Origin: Serripes groenlandicus
Lineage: Eukaryota; Mollusca; Bivalvia; Cardiida; Cardiidae
Direction of reading: 5' to 3'
Assembly (NCBI GenBank): GCA_031761405.1
Contig: JASEVX010000007.1
Location: forward strand, 57,458,553 to 57,522,552
DNA length: 64,000 nt
Shown: piece by piece, positions 21,282 to 33,172 of the stretch
Numbering within the stretch: position 1 is the first letter of the stretch
Layout: every line of letters starts with the position of its first letter
Notes under the pieces: generated by a model
What the model was told of the DNA's origin: nothing
What the model saw: the letters and a program-made list of their open reading frames with translations, nothing else
The model's database searches: none
Translations under genes and position numbers: made by a program

Positions 21282-21543
21282 GAGCCGTCCCGCGATCAAA
21301 TCAACAGTGTGGACTCTGCGTAAAGTATCGACTCGGATCAGACGAAGCATGCCGTGCAGGTTTACTCGGATAGATACTTTTCACCTCCTGTGGATTTTCT
21401 GTTTAAAGAACCATTACTCTATACCTCTATCCCCCTGAGACGGAATGTGTCGGCCCGGATCAGTCTGTGCGGAATGTGCAGACTGATCTGGGTCGATACA
21501 TTACGCAAAGGCCATAATGTTGGGGTTTTTCGCTGGACGGCTC
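21282..21543 (+). mobile_element. GC-1 MITE
   Basis: Terminal GAGCCGTCCCGCGATCAAAT and GCTGGACGGCTC. The interior contains TCCCCCTGAGACGGAATGTG. It begins about 26 bases after the PB-1 element. Confidence 0.85.
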
Positions 21544-21797
21544 ATATATATGTTATACTTTTGCTCTCACGTTTAACAAGCAGACGACTAAAAAAATAAC
21601 ATGTCGGGTGTAACGTCATGCTAAATAATACGGTTTGATTTCACGAGGACTGCAGTCTATTGAATGATCTAACATGCCGTTATCACTGTATAATAAATGG
21701 TTGTTTACGGAATAACATTGTTTTATACTCTCTATGCGTAAATGTGGACACCTCGAAATTCGACTCAAGTACCATGTTTATCCAAACCAAAGAATCT

Positions 21798-22035
21798 TTA
21801 AACCCTTTACGACCTGCAGACGAAGTTTAACACTTTGTGAAGCAGCTGACTTTTGAAAACATTGTAGCAAAAAGAGGAATTGCTCCAAATGAGCAATTTC
21901 TCCGTTTTCCACAATGTTTTCAACTTTATTTAATAATTATATTTTCATTTATAGAGTTTCCAAAAGAAATATTTCAGGATTAAATATTGTTTACAGACGT
22001 TTGCTTCAGATTTGTTCCATGTTGTTAGACAGTTT
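21798..22035 (-). mobile_element. PB-1 MITE, diverged
   Basis: TTTAAACCCTTTACGACCTG starts the element; the hairpin is GAATTGCTCCAAATGAGCAATTTC. The right terminus is poor (TTCCATGTTGTTAGACAG). Confidence 0.65.
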
Positions 22036-22395
22036 TTAAGAAGGCAGAGCTCGTCATCGATTAACGGACGCAGACGTCTTTTGACGATTCTGTACTTAAT
22101 TTCATTTTGAAAACATTATGGTAAATGGAAACAACACCTGAAATGACAATTCATTATTTCTCAGACTGCTTTCAACTCTTTATCAAAATGTGTACATCCA
22201 CTTTTTCAATATGTGACATTTATTGCCTAAACGTGTTCAAGGCAGACGACATTAAAATCATCATATCGTACCGGGTAAAAAAACGTTAACCCTTCTAACG
22301 TGATTCCATTTTTAAATCCGTTTTCTTTCAACATTTTTTTACAAATCAGCAGCAGACGACTCTGGAAGCAGTGTATGTAAACAAAATTATGGTAA
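22036..22395. other. Scattered PB-1 scraps
   Basis: AGACGTCTTTTGACG, GAAAACATTATGGTAAATGG and TCAGCAGCAGACGAC are recognisable PB-1 phrases without intact order. No gene is seen. Confidence 0.4.
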
Positions 22396-22398
22396 CTA

Positions 22399-22628
22399 TT
22401 AACCAATTCCCTCATATAGACGCTTTTTGACGCCTCTGCAGCAGACGGCTATTTGAAAACATAGTGACAAAAGAAGAAATTGCTCAAAACGAGCAATTTC
22501 TCCTTTTGCCACCATGTTTTCCACTTTTAGTCATAGGTTATCCATTCAATTATAGATATTTTCTATGTTTTGACAAAATATGTTCAAAGTCGTCCGCAGC
22601 AGAATTGTTGTATGAGGGAAAGGGTTAA
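22399..22628 (-). mobile_element. PB-1 MITE
   Basis: Complete, from TTAACCAATTCCCTCATATA to GTATGAGGGAAAGGGTTAA. The hairpin is GAAATTGCTC AAAAC GAGCAATTTC. Confidence 0.93.
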
Positions 22629-22817
22629 TAATTAGAGCACTAGATAAGAAGAGTGGTTCACATCCCCACATCCTTATTCGACCATCGAATAGGTTTCGGT
22701 GGACTCATAATGAAGATATGGATGGGAGAAGACCAGTTCACTCCTCCTAATCTAATCATAATTATTGAATCAACATGACAACATTGTGGCAATAGGAGAA
22801 CTCGATCTTCTTTTGCC

Positions 22818-23051
22818 TTAACCCTTCCCCTCATACGACAATTCTGCAGCAGACGACTTTAAACATATTTTGTCAAAAAAATAGAAAAAACCTCTAAAAT
22901 TGAATGGATAACCTATGACTAAAAATGGAAAACATTGTGGCAAAAAGGAGAAATTGCTCGTTTTGAGCAATTTCTTCCATTGTCACTATGTTTTCAAAAA
23001 GCCATCTGCTGCAGATGCGTCAGAAAGCGTCTATATGAGGGAAAGGGTTAT
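22818..23051 (+). mobile_element. PB-1 MITE
   Basis: TTAACCCTTCCCCTCATACG to TATATGAGGGAAAGGGTTAT. The hairpin is CTCGTTTTGAG type. The right target site reads TTAT instead of TTAA. Confidence 0.92.
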
Positions 23052-23054
23052 TGA

Positions 23055-23361
23055 TTTAAAAAGCCGTCTGCTGCTGAAGCGTCATAACGCGTCTTTACGA
23101 CGAGGAGTAATCTGGATAGTCGGACGAATACTTACTTAACCCACATGTAGAAGCATTTTGAAGCGTTTGCACCAAACGACTGTAAATAAAACAATGTGGC
23201 AAAAGAAGAAATTGCTCATAATAAGTAATTTCCCCCATTTTCCACAATATTTTTAACGCCATTCAATAATTAAATTTTCATTTGTAGATATCTTTTCATA
23301 TTTTTGACTATATACGTTTTTAAAGCCGTCTGCCGATGTTTTGCATGTGGGAAAGGGTTAA
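23055..23361. mobile_element. PB-1 arm scrap plus a diverged minus-strand PB-1 copy
   Basis: AAGCCGTCTGCTGCTGAAGC at 23,061-23,080 is a loose right arm. From about 23,137 a diverged copy runs from TTAACCCACATGTAGAAGC to GCATGTGGGAAAGGGTTAA. Its hairpin is GAAATTGCTCATAATAAGTA and has decayed on one side. Confidence 0.7.
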
Positions 23362-24000
23362 AATGTCTGAAATACATTGTAGTAACGGACATCAATGCAT
23401 CCGACTACCTCCGGATAAGCGGATACATTTTAATTATGAAATACAACGGCTTTGATTCAAAATAACATGTTACTTATTAAACAAAACTCGCAATTAATAT
23501 TACTATAAAAATGTATCGTTATTAAAATTTATACAGCGTTAATAAACTTATTAACGCATTAGACAGATTAAAATCATTTAACGCATGTCCCATTTCGCAA
23601 CTTGATAACTGAAAATAGCATTTTTTTTTTGGTATTACTTATGCATTAAATGTGTCAAAATGCACATAAAAATGGTTAAATTTGTAGAATATCTTTTGCT
23701 TATTTTAAGCTTTTCAGACTTATTCAGTATTTATAAAATGGATTTATTTAATTTTTGCCTAAGCGGAACAGTGTCAAATTCCACCAACCTTACCTAAGCG
23801 CTAAGTAATACTTTAAAAAATACTTAAAAAAGCATTTTCATCATTTTTTCTCACAATTATTTTGCAAAACATAAATGGTTGAATGAATTTATGTAAATGA
23901 TTAAGTTGACATAAATAATTACCTTGGTGACTACCTATACGTGTTGTAGAATAAAATATTTTGTCATTTTTATTAGATAAACAAAGATGGTGGTATATGC
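23362..24000. other. Unassigned AT-rich DNA
   Basis: No gene or repeat family is recognised. A sparse inverted similarity joins AACCTTACCTAAGCGCTAAG (23,788) with AAACATTACTTAGCGCAAAG (24,240), on either side of the next PB-1 element. Confidence 0.35.
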
Positions 24001-24002
24001 GC

Positions 24003-24233
24003 TTAACCCTTTCCCTCATATAGACGCGTTCTGACGCCTCTGCAGCAGACGGCTTTTTGAAACCACAGTGACAAAAGAAGAAATTGCTCAAAACGAGCAA
24101 TTTCTCCTTTTGCCACAATGTTTTTCCACTTTAAGTCATAGGTTATCCATTCAATTATAGAGATTTTCTACTTTTTGACAAAATATGTTCAAAGTCGTCT
24201 GCTGCAGAATTGTCGTATCTGGGAAAGGGTTAA
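24003..24233 (-). mobile_element. PB-1 MITE
   Basis: Complete, TTAACCCTTTCCCTCATATA to GTATCTGGGAAAGGGTTAA, with hairpin loop AAAAC. Confidence 0.93.
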
Positions 24234-24583
24234 GTATTTAAACATTACTTAGCGCAAAGTTATGTTAGTTGAACAGGACCCGGGCGATGTATATGTTCAT
24301 ACGTTGTATATGAGTTCTGCTGACGGACAGTATACAACTAAGAATTAAAACAATTGTTGCACTAAAAGAATTTGAAGGACTGTGTGTAGTATCGATGGAT
24401 TACCTTACTCAATAAACATTTACCAATCCATCAATGCATCGACCAGTGAAAAAATGACTGGCATGCAATCTTGTATTAGGGAACGGCATATAATCCTCTA
24501 ATCCGAATACTATTTAATTAATAATATATTATACAATTGCCAATTATGATCCACTCATTCTGCAGGTAGACAAGTACATTAAT

Positions 24584-24806
24584 TTAACCCTTTCCATCAT
24601 ATAGACGCTTTCTGACACCTCTGCAGCAGACGATATTTTGAAAACAAAATAAGAAATTGCTCAAAACGAGCAATTTCTCCTTTTGCCACAATGTTTTCCA
24701 CTTTTAGTCTTTAGGTTATCCATTCAATTATAGACATTTTCTTTTTTTTGACAAAATATGTTCAAAGTCGTCTGCTGCAGAATTGTCGTATTAGGGAAAG
24801 GGTTAA
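24584..24806 (-). mobile_element. PB-1 MITE
   Basis: TTAACCCTTTCCATCATATA to GTATTAGGGAAAGGGTTAA. A few bases of the outer hairpin arm (ATAGTGACAA) are deleted. Confidence 0.92.
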
Positions 24807-24814
24807 AACATTTC

Positions 24815-25012
24815 TCATATACAAGTACATCTAATCTACTGCAGGCGACTTCGAAACTATGGAAAATCTCTAAAGAATAAGAGTATACTTATTGAATAGA
24901 GTTGAAAAACAATGTGACAAAAGAAGAACTTCTCCTCTAGCAGCTAGTTTTTAAAAAGTCGTCTGCTGCAGATACGTTAACATGCACCTGCCCGTCGAAA
25001 AAGGGCGAATTC
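24815..25012 (+). mobile_element. PB-1 remnant
   Basis: ATCTACTGCAGGCGACTTCG, GAAAATCTCTAAAGAATAAG, AATGTGACAAAAGAAGAAC and AGTCGTCTGCTGCAGATACG keep the PB-1 order. Ends are worn and the hairpin apex is deleted. Confidence 0.6.
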
Positions 25013-25079
25013 CAAATATATAACCGCATGAACAACGTCAGACGAAAAGCAGTCTAGTTAAATCTCCGTGGCGACATTC

Positions 25080-25115
25080 TTTAACCCTTTCTCACCTATA
25101 GACGCATTTAATCGA
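25080..25115 (-). mobile_element. PB-1 left-end stub
   Basis: TTTAACCCTTTCTCACCTATAGACGCATTTAA is the terminal arm only; the sequence after it is unrelated. Confidence 0.6.
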
Positions 25116-25329
25116 TGTGGTTGCTTTCGAACCCGAGTTATCGCGTGTCCTGAGTATGTCGAAAACAGAGTCTATTCAAGGTGAAGGTCACTGTTTGTTG
25201 ACATGACTTGGTCTTGCGAGGTATATTTGTGTTTATTAGTTAATAAAACAAAACAAGTGTCAATCTGTCGTGATGAAGGTTCTTTTTTTTTTTTATAAAA
25301 AAGAATAATATAGGAGGGGAAACATATCT

Positions 25330-25445
25330 CTTTCGGCGCCAATGACAATATTGAAGTGTTTACAAACAATACAGATTCAGGTGAGTCAGCTCGTAACGTG
25401 CTGTCTCAACCTGAAATCAGGATTGTTTGACTTTTAGCCAACATC
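25330..25445 (+). mobile_element. PB-2 MITE core
   Basis: TTCGGCGCCAATGACAATATTG and the palindrome AAACAATACAGATTCAGGTG / CAACCTGAAATCAGGATTGTTT with apex AGCTCGTAACGTGCT. The right terminal repeat is not evident. Confidence 0.65.
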
Positions 25446-25882
25446 GGGTGAGGGGCTTTGTCTCTGGTATTACTTTAATGGTGTCATAAGGAAACTTAAA
25501 AGTGCCTGGAGAGTGCAGTTGGAGTGGGGTCGCTGATGTTGATGCCTTTTCCCAAAGTCTTCCCTCCTTATGTCACTTAAGTATCTCAAACGTATTTGTT
25601 GTGTATGCATGTACTTTACATTCCGCTCGTTTGTTTGTGAAATATAGCACCAGGTATTGTAATAATTAGATTGAATGATTTGTGTACCCTTTAAACTCAA
25701 TATTTACTAATTTGGGACATAAAGGTTTGGCGGAGTAAATACTATTCGACAAGGAAGTCAAAATGATAAGCTTTGTATTGTTTCCTTTCAAAGCATGAAC
25801 ACGTTTTTACGAAAAAACAAGCGACACTATGACGAAAGTAAACCAAACCCTCACCAGTAGCGATGATGAGAATAATTGGTAT
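25446..25882. other. Unassigned DNA
   Basis: No gene or repeat family is recognised. Confidence 0.3.
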
Positions 25883-25884
25883 AT

Positions 25885-26135
25885 GTCGAGGGCTTGGCGT
25901 GAAACGGTTGTAACTAAAATTAGTATTTTTTACCAAGGTTAATCACCTCGCCATAAAGTCTTTGTGAGCGTTAAATCATTTTTCTTGGTAAACAATGGAA
26001 ATTTAGGTGCCATTGCTCGTTCTGAGCAATGGCACCTAAATTTGCATTGTTTACAAAGGGGTCAAAATTGCCCCCATAAACCAGGGTTTTCAAAATAGGT
26101 TTTTAGATACAAACGTTTCACACCAAGCCCTCGAT
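25885..26135. mobile_element. TA-1 MITE
   Basis: TCGAGGGCTTGGCGTGAAAC at the left and CACACCAAGCCCTCGA at the right. The central palindrome has apex ATTGCTCGTTCTGAGCAAT. The flanking base pairs are TG rather than clean TA. Confidence 0.88.
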
Positions 26136-26232
26136 GTGTACTGTGTCAGGTGTAAAATAGTCTGTTAGCATCCCACTCTAGGTTTCATATGAAACACGGA
26201 AATAAATGTGACTATTCCATTGGTTTCAGTAT

Positions 26233-26528
26233 GTCTGATTTATTGATTGTGGTTTGACCCTGTTTTCAACAATTTGTTCAATCGTACCACGACGGCCAAT
26301 TCACCTGCTCCTGTGTTTCCTGACTTTTTTACACCAGTACTCCACATAGCAGTCGTTCCAAGCAACTGGATGTTTATTTGTCTCCACATCTATAGGTTGT
26401 CAGCCCAACTGGTGGGAGACTAATGATGCTTGTCGCATTGACTTATGTCAAACGTCGAACAGAATGTTGCTCGTGCTGGGGTTCCAACTCACGACCCCTG
26501 TATTGACAGCCCGCGTCGATACGTATGA
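26233..26528 (-). mobile_element. SINE-A, nearly full length, antisense
   Basis: TTGATTGTGGTTTGACCCTG begins the antisense 3' end. The antisense head at about 26,472-26,528 (GGGGTTCCAACTCACGACCC, TGACAGCCCGCGTCGATACG) is degraded at box B. Confidence 0.8.
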
Positions 26529-26661
26529 AGATACTTGTATAGCAATTGAATGAGTTAGTAGTGAAACTGTACGCAATGACTTGCAGACTCGTCATAGTGT
26601 TCACTGTTCGTGGATGCAGCAACATAATTTCGCTGACTATTGCTCTACATAGTTCATTTAA

Positions 26662-26893
26662 TTAACCCTTTCAACACACACTGACGCTTTCTGACGACTC
26701 TTCAACAGACAACTGTTAAAAACATTCTGGCACAAATGAGAAATTGCTCATAATGAGCAATTTCTCATTTTACCACAATGTTTTTAAATCTTTTCAATAA
26801 GTATACTTTCATTTATAGAAAATGTCCACATTCTAATTGAGATGTATACAAAATCTGCGGCAGCAATCTTGCTGTATGCGGGATAGGGGGGTT
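26662..26893 (-). mobile_element. PB-1 MITE, diverged
   Basis: TTAACCCTTTCAACACACACTG to TTGCTGTATGCGGGATAGG. A near-perfect hairpin of GAGAAATTGCTC ATAAT GAGCAATTTCTC is kept although the outer arms are worn. Confidence 0.82.
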
Positions 26894-26973
26894 TACCGGT
26901 AAAGGTAGGAAAGGATGTCGATATATCTAAGGAATGTTTTGAATTATAATAACGATATTACCACATGACTTAC

Positions 26974-27015
26974 CCAGCCAGCCTTTACACCTACAGTCGT
27001 CCCCATCATAATAAC
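26974..27015 (-). other. Possible 42-nt exon-like segment
   Basis: On the minus strand a pyrimidine-rich run (TTTGTTTTTCTTCCTCGGGA) is followed by AG, then 42 bases, then GTAAGT. One frame reads YYDGDDCRCKGWLG, with a Cys-x-Cys and Gly-Trp pattern; a second frame is also open. The splice-like signals are good, but 42 bases are too few to identify a protein. This could be chance. Confidence 0.15.
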
Positions 27016-27226
27016 CTATCCCGAGGAAGAAAAACAAATCATCTCACCCACAAACATCGCGATCATTAAAAAAACTAGCCCTATATGTTAATTCGTCCAT
27101 CTTAAGATCAACATTTATTACATATGGGGGATTCATAACGCCCACTGGTCCAACAACACCAGTCCAATCCTATAATATGTGGATCCAACTTGCTTGGTCA
27201 TTCCCCCAAAACCAGAGATGTAGATA

Positions 27227-27454
27227 ACCCTTTCCCTCATATAGATGCTTTCTCACGCCTCTGCAGCAGACGGCTTTTTGAAAACATAGTGACAAAAGAA
27301 GAAATTGCTCAAAACGAGCAATTTCTCCTTTTGCCACAATGTTTTCCACTTTTCGTCATAGGTTATCCATTCAATTATAGAGATATTTCTATCTTTTGAC
27401 AAAATATGTTCAAAGTCGTCTGCTGCAAAACTGTCGTATGAGGGAAAGGGATAA
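27227..27454 (-). mobile_element. PB-1 MITE
   Basis: AACCCTTTCCCTCATATAGATGC to GTATGAGGGAAAGGGATAAG. Both target sites have changed from TTAA to ATAA. The hairpin has loop AAAAC. Confidence 0.92.
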
Positions 27455-27459
27455 GGGGC

Positions 27460-27600
27460 ATTTTTCACGTTCTAACATTCTTATTCCACACTCAACCCCC
27501 ATGATGTGGGTACTCAAAAGAATTATCTTTGTGAGACAACTCTTTTGAGTACCTACAACATAGGGTTTGCTTGAGTAATAAGGGAGACAAGTTTACTCCC
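27460..27600. repeat. FB-1 foldback element
   Basis: CATGATGTGGGTACTCAAAAG pairs with CTTTTGAGTACCTACAACATAG around AATTATCTTTGTGAGACAA. The outer parts are degraded relative to 11,622-11,808. Confidence 0.7.
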
Positions 27601-28804
27601 TCTTATACCTATTACTCTGCTCAGTATTTAATAAATAGGTATATAATTTTATAAACATACATGTACTTTGCTCTGTTAAAATGCACAAGTGGCATTCATT
27701 TTCAGAGCCTGGTGGGTAACTGTTAATAAAGGTAAGAAGACGGTGGGAAGGCGGTAGGATTGTAGAAGGTAAGCTGGCTTGCGATATGATAGGCGTCTTA
27801 TATGTTGTAAGAGGGAGAGAAATCAAAAGTTTTGATACTGAGTTGGAAACATTTTGAAACTGAACACTAAGAATCTGGCACTACCGGAATGAATTTTATG
27901 ATCTGCCCGCGAAGACGTGCAGTTCAATCAGTGTTTTCCGTTATCAACAACAATGCGCATAAACATTATAGAAACGCCCTGAAAACGTTTGCTACCAACA
28001 TAAATAATTCAAGTTATCTGCCATTCGACACTTTCTTGCACATTGTGGCTAAACCAATACCGAATTGACAACCCGTGAAGATATATATAACCACATTTTT
28101 GTATCATGGTCTAAAACTTTGTCTGAGTTTGAAATAAAACTGTTTTAAATAACATATCAGTAAATTCTGATTCGGACAATAAACCACAATACGTAAAGTT
28201 TCTCTATTTATTTTAGATGACAAAGCCCATTGTGTCAGGAAACCAAACAGGCACATATGCATGACCATTTTGATTTACCCCAAAAAGCATTTTTCGGCGA
28301 TAGCTGATTAACCTCAGTTTTGACCTAGATATTAAACAAATGATCTAGATTGTAGACCAATCAAATGTTGTATTTAATGAATAATGTCGAAGAAATAAAG
28401 GAAATGAAACGTTTTGATTGGTGTATAGTTAAGTTGGCGACCCTACGAGAGGCACTAATAAGGTTTTGAAATAAAATGTTCAGCATAAAAAATAAATTTC
28501 AGTGACAAAGATCAGGTAAAATGTATGAAATGATATATTTAAGAGCAAAATATTAATTATTTTTGAAACATGATAAGTTTTCAGTTATGTATCAATCAAT
28601 TGAAATTTATACCACTCTTGGGAGCCTCGCGTAATCTCCAGTCATGTGACGGGGTATTCTCGGCCATGATAATATATTTATAGAAACTGAAGCTGGATGG
28701 AGATTGCCGATTAGCGTTTGGTAAACACATAAATTATTGTTATGATTTAGTAGTTGATACTGGAATAAAGATTTATATAAACAAGTTGATTCCATCGTTT
28801 CCGT
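27601..28804. other. Unassigned DNA
   Basis: No gene is recognised; open frames on the minus strand here lack recognisable domains. Confidence 0.35.
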
Positions 28805-30440
28805 TTAGTATTTAAGTTTAAAGTCGTGAATAGTACGATTAGTAATTATTGAGAAAAGTCGTGCAAAATACGATTAGTCATTATTGAGTAAAAGTCGTGA
28901 GTAAAAAAAAAAGTCGTGCATACTACGATTAGTAATTATTTAGTTAAGTCGTGTATAATACAATTAGTTTTTATTGAGTAAAATCGTAGTTAGTACGATA
29001 AGTAATTATTGAGAAAAGTCGTGCAAAATACGATTAGTAATGATTGAGTAAAGTCGTGAATTGTACGATAAGTAATGATTGAGAAAAGTCGTGCATAATA
29101 CGATTAGTAATTATTGAGTAAAGTCGTGTATAATACAATAAGCAATTATTGAATAAAATCGTGGTTAGTACGATAAGTAATTATTGAATAAAGTCGTGTT
29201 TAATACGATGAGTAATTATTGTGTAAAGTCCTGTATAGTATGATTAGTAATTTTTTAGTAAATCGAGTATAGTATGATTAATAATTATTGAATAAAGTCG
29301 TGTATAGTACGATTAGTAAGTATTGAGTGAAGTCGATTACAGTATGATTAGTAATTATCGAGTAAAATCGTGTATATTATCATTAGTAATTATTGAGTAA
29401 ATTCTTGTAAAGTACGATAAGCATTTTTTTTTTAAAGTTTAAAGTCGCATATAGTTCACTAAACTTAAGTAATTCAAGTCGTGTATAATACGATTAGTAA
29501 ATTATTGATTAAAGTCGTGTATAGTATGATAAGTAATTACTGAGTAAAGTCGTGTATAATACGATTAGTAATTATTGAGTAAAGTCGTGTATAACACGAT
29601 TAGTAATTATTGAGTAAAGTCGTGTATAATACGATTAGTAATTATTGAGTAAAGTCGTGTATAATACGATTAGTAATTATTGAGTAAAGTCGTGTATAAC
29701 ACGATTAGTAATTATTGAGTAAAGTCGTGTATAATACGATTAGTAATTATTGAGTAAAGTCGTGTATAACACGATTAGTAATTATTTAGTAATTATTGAG
29801 TAAAGTCGTGAATAATACGATTAGTAATTATTGAGTAAAGTCGTGTATAACACGATTAGTAATTATTTAGTAATTATTGAGTAAAGTCGTGAATAATATG
29901 ATTATTAATTATTTAGTAATTATTTAGTAATTACTGAGTAAAGTCGTGTATAACACGATTAGTAATTATTTAGTAATTATTGAGTAAAGTCGTGAATAAT
30001 ACGATTAGTAATTATTTAGTAATTATTTAGTAATTACTGAGTAAAGTCGTGTATAATACGATTAGTAATTATTTAGTAATTATTGAGTAAAGTCGTGAAT
30101 AATACGATAAGTAATTATTTAGTAATTATTTAGTAATTATTGAGTAAAGTCGTGAATATTACGATTAGTAAATTATTGAGTAAATCGTGTATAAAACGAT
30201 TAGTAAATTATTGAGTAAAGTCGTGAATAATACGATTTTTAATTATTGAGAAAAGTCGTGTATAATACGATTAGTGATTATTGAGAAAAGTCGTGCATAA
30301 CACGATTCGTAGATATTGATTAAAGTCGTGTATAGGACGATTAGTAATTATTGAAGAAAGTTGTGTTTATAACCAAAAGCATTTTTTCTCTTAAGTCACA
30401 TATTGTTCAATAATTAATCATAGTTGTGTATAGTATGATA
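28805..30440. repeat. 35-bp minisatellite
   Basis: Repeats of the unit AGTCGTGTATAATACGATTA + GTAATTATTGAGTAA. The outer thirds are degenerate and the middle (about 29,480-30,180) is uniform. A longer form with an extra TTAGTAATTA insertion occurs as a block variant from 29,780. Within each unit TCGTGTATAATACGA is itself an imperfect palindrome. Confidence 0.95.
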
Positions 30441-30606
30441 TGCGGGAAAAGGGTAGAAAATGCCGAAAGAAAAGCGTCATGCACACAGGAAGATTGTGTA
30501 AGCATGAACTCCGACTTGTATTGTCCTTTCCGTTTGTGTGGTATAATTTTAGAATAAATGTTTCATAATTCAACAAGAGGCAATGTCGTCTATTTAAAGG
30601 AAGGAG

Positions 30607-30833
30607 TTAACTTTTTCCCACATACAGATACGTTCTTATGCCTCTGTAGCTGACGACTTTTGAAAACATTATGCCAGCAGGAGAACTTTCTTATCATGAG
30701 CAGTTTCTCGTTCTACCACAATGTTTCAATTTTTACAATAATTATGATTTCGATTATAATGATTTTACACTTTTAAATGGAGATGTGTTCGAATAAGTCT
30801 GCTGCAGATTTCTTGAATGTGGGAAAGGTTTAA
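30607..30833 (-). mobile_element. PB-1 MITE, diverged
   Basis: TTAACTTTTTCCCACATACAG to TTGAATGTGGGAAAGGTTTAA. The hairpin (GAACTTTCTTATCATGAGCA) has several mismatches. Confidence 0.78.
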
Positions 30834-31180
30834 GTTTGATATAAATATAGGTTTTCCCGTGAACTGGTTAGAATAGAAGGTTTCAAAAAGATCTGAGCAT
30901 ATTTGGTGTATGTTCTCGCCGATTTTTTATTGAGGTATTTTGGGTACATTATTTATTCACTGAAAACAGTCTGTAATAAAGTCAATAAAACACACAAAAC
31001 ACACGTTCATTTGTCTTTGTATCCCAAGCCCTTTCCATTCTTTATATTGCATGTTTTTGAGGTTTGGACAATGTATGTATGTATTTGCATGTTTCGATCC
31101 TTTTGGTAGATTTCTAAACCCTCTTATGAGTTTCGCTACAATCAACTGCGCTTAGATCAATCGGGCCCACTCTCGACGCT
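30834..31180. other. Unassigned DNA
   Basis: No gene or repeat family is recognised. Confidence 0.3.
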
Positions 31181-31181
31181 T

Positions 31182-31396
31182 TCTCAACCTTTATCCACGT
31201 ATGGACGCGTCTTATTACATCTGCAGCAGACGAGTCTTAAAAACATTGTGGCAGAAGGAGAGAATCAGTTCACTATTTCTCCTTTTATCACATTGTTTTC
31301 AACCTTTTAGAGTTATGCACTTTAATTAACAGAATGTTTGCATAATTCTGCGATTTAGTCGTATACTGAAAAGTTATTGTATGTGCGAAAGATTTG
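31182..31396 (-). mobile_element. PB-1 MITE, diverged
   Basis: AACCTTTATCCACGTATGGACG, CTGCAGCAGACGAG, CATTGTGGCAGAAGGAGAG, CTATTTCTCCTTTTATCACA and TGTATGTGCGAAAGATTTG keep the element order. The apex of the hairpin is lost. Confidence 0.7.
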
Positions 31397-31569
31397 AAGA
31401 AAAAAAAGGAATTCGGGAATGATTGTGCGCCATTTTATAATTTAATAGTCCATTCTAAAATGCACTGTAGTGCAAATCCGATTCGAATGTACTTCGTTCA
31501 GATGGTATCCTTTGTTCTACAATATATAAACAAATATGATAATTGTTTTATGATGTGAAAGTCTGATTT

Positions 31570-31704
31570 ATTTCGTTTACTGTCTGCAACTGTATATGTA
31601 GACTTATCTTCATCTTCACCACCAGTAGTTTCAAGAAGCCAAGTTTTCAGGTTTTCAACTGGCTTCCATATTTTGTATTTTGTCAAGTCTTTAAAATGTG
31701 TCAT
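31570..31704 (-). other. Unidentified coding-like stretch
   Basis: On the minus strand an ATG at 31,704 opens a frame with many charged residues (MTHFKDLTKYKIWKPVENLK, then TWLLETTGGEDEDKSTYTV). This is less AT-driven than other frames here, so it may be an exon or a decayed gene fragment. No family is recognised and no clear splice sites bound it. Confidence 0.2.
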
Positions 31705-32450
31705 TCATAATTGACAAAAGTAAACGCAAAAATACTAATTTCAAACGATTGAAAATTACTTTAAAATTATGGATTTGTTTTCATTCAATTCATCCTCTTT
31801 TTCGTCTAATGCTCGTATGTCAAAGTGACCTTAATTTATGGGATAGCATTCAATGTTACCTCTAAAATCCTGCTTTGATTAAAAAACAATACATCAAAAA
31901 TCAAATAGACTGAATTTCAAACTTCATTTACTGCACGAGATAAAGTGAGTTCGATGGAGACTAAATTGTATTATTATTGCATAAATCAAATTTAAACGTC
32001 AAATTAACAAACCACACAAGTAATTTATGAACTGATCGAACTCATCCATGTCATTGTACAATGGCAGTTTATGGCAAATTAGACGAGACAATTATAGTTT
32101 AAACATCAAAGTACTATTAGGTACTTTAAGCATGATGTACTCGCATTGATAAGTCAGCAATCCCTTAAGTAACTTGCTACCGTTTGCTAGGATTCAGCCG
32201 AACGCTTTGTAAAGAGATGTTATCATCCGCACACTCGCGACGAGTGAAATTTGGCTTTGAGCTCCTAACACAGATCATTGCGAACAGTTTAAATCCAGGT
32301 CAGACTAGGCAAATGTGCAGTCGAATCCGAAGAAGGTTCCAGAAATGTCTGAAGTACATCGTCTTCTTGGATCGGATAGCATTGATGCGCACGTATACAT
32401 ATTTGTTTACAATTTTAATAAATACGCTGATGTTAGTTTTCCTAGAGCAC
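31705..32450. other. Unassigned DNA
   Basis: No repeat is recognised. A 90-codon plus-strand open frame at 32,184-32,456 has no domain that I recognise; it overlaps a second frame and is not called. Confidence 0.3.
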
Positions 32451-32454
32451 ATAT

Positions 32455-32640
32455 GAGCCGTCCCGCGAGAAAACCAACATTATGGACTCTGCGTAAAGTA
32501 TCGTCCCGGATCAGTCTAATAATGTCGCACAGGCTTACCCGGATAGACACTTTTCGCTGCCTGTTGATTTTCTGTCTCAGGAATCATTACTCTATACCTC
32601 TATCCCCCTGAGACGGAATATGTCAGCCAAGATTAGCCAT
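32455..32640 (+). mobile_element. GC-1 MITE, right third deleted
   Basis: GAGCCGTCCCGCGAGAAAAC starts the element and TCCCCCTGAGACGGAATATG lies inside. It ends at AAGATTAGCC, halfway through the GC-rich palindrome. Confidence 0.82.
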
Positions 32641-33170
32641 TACCAAAATGGAATTATTTTTATAAATGCGAAGTTATTGTGCTAAATTTTCCGATTTTAA
32701 GAATATTTTAAGGGAAAAAATGGACGCGCATGCGCAGACAAATGTTTACAATACTTTTGGGAGCTCGAGGTCAACACGTTTGGAAAAGGTATTTTTGTTT
32801 TTCGTTTTACGTATTTAACTAAAAAACTATTGTTATCATATATTAATATCATATATTTAAAAGCTGGTTTCGTGTTTTTCGAATCAAACAGTATTTGTTA
32901 AGCCATACAATGCTGATTCCCGCGCTAACATCGAACTGCTGCATCTTGCAGCAACTCTTGTTTATGTATATATTCCAAAAATCAAGTTGAGTTGTGATTC
33001 CACTGTACAATTTACGTTAAAATCGGTATTCGTTCATTTTAAAACGCCATTGATAATACGATTTCTTTTCATTGGCTTTCAGCGTGCGACACAGTTTGGC
33101 CATTTTGGTTTTATCATGCGTAGTAAATTTCAAAAATAAACAAATAACTTAAGTGGACGTTGTTCTAAGA
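32641..33170. other. Unassigned DNA
   Basis: No repeat family or gene is recognised. Confidence 0.3.
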
Positions 33171-33172
33171 AT

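Noticed and set aside
26930..27230. Nuclear copy of mitochondrial DNA
   Set aside because: The base composition looked mitochondrial at first, but no frame gave a recognisable mitochondrial protein under either code.
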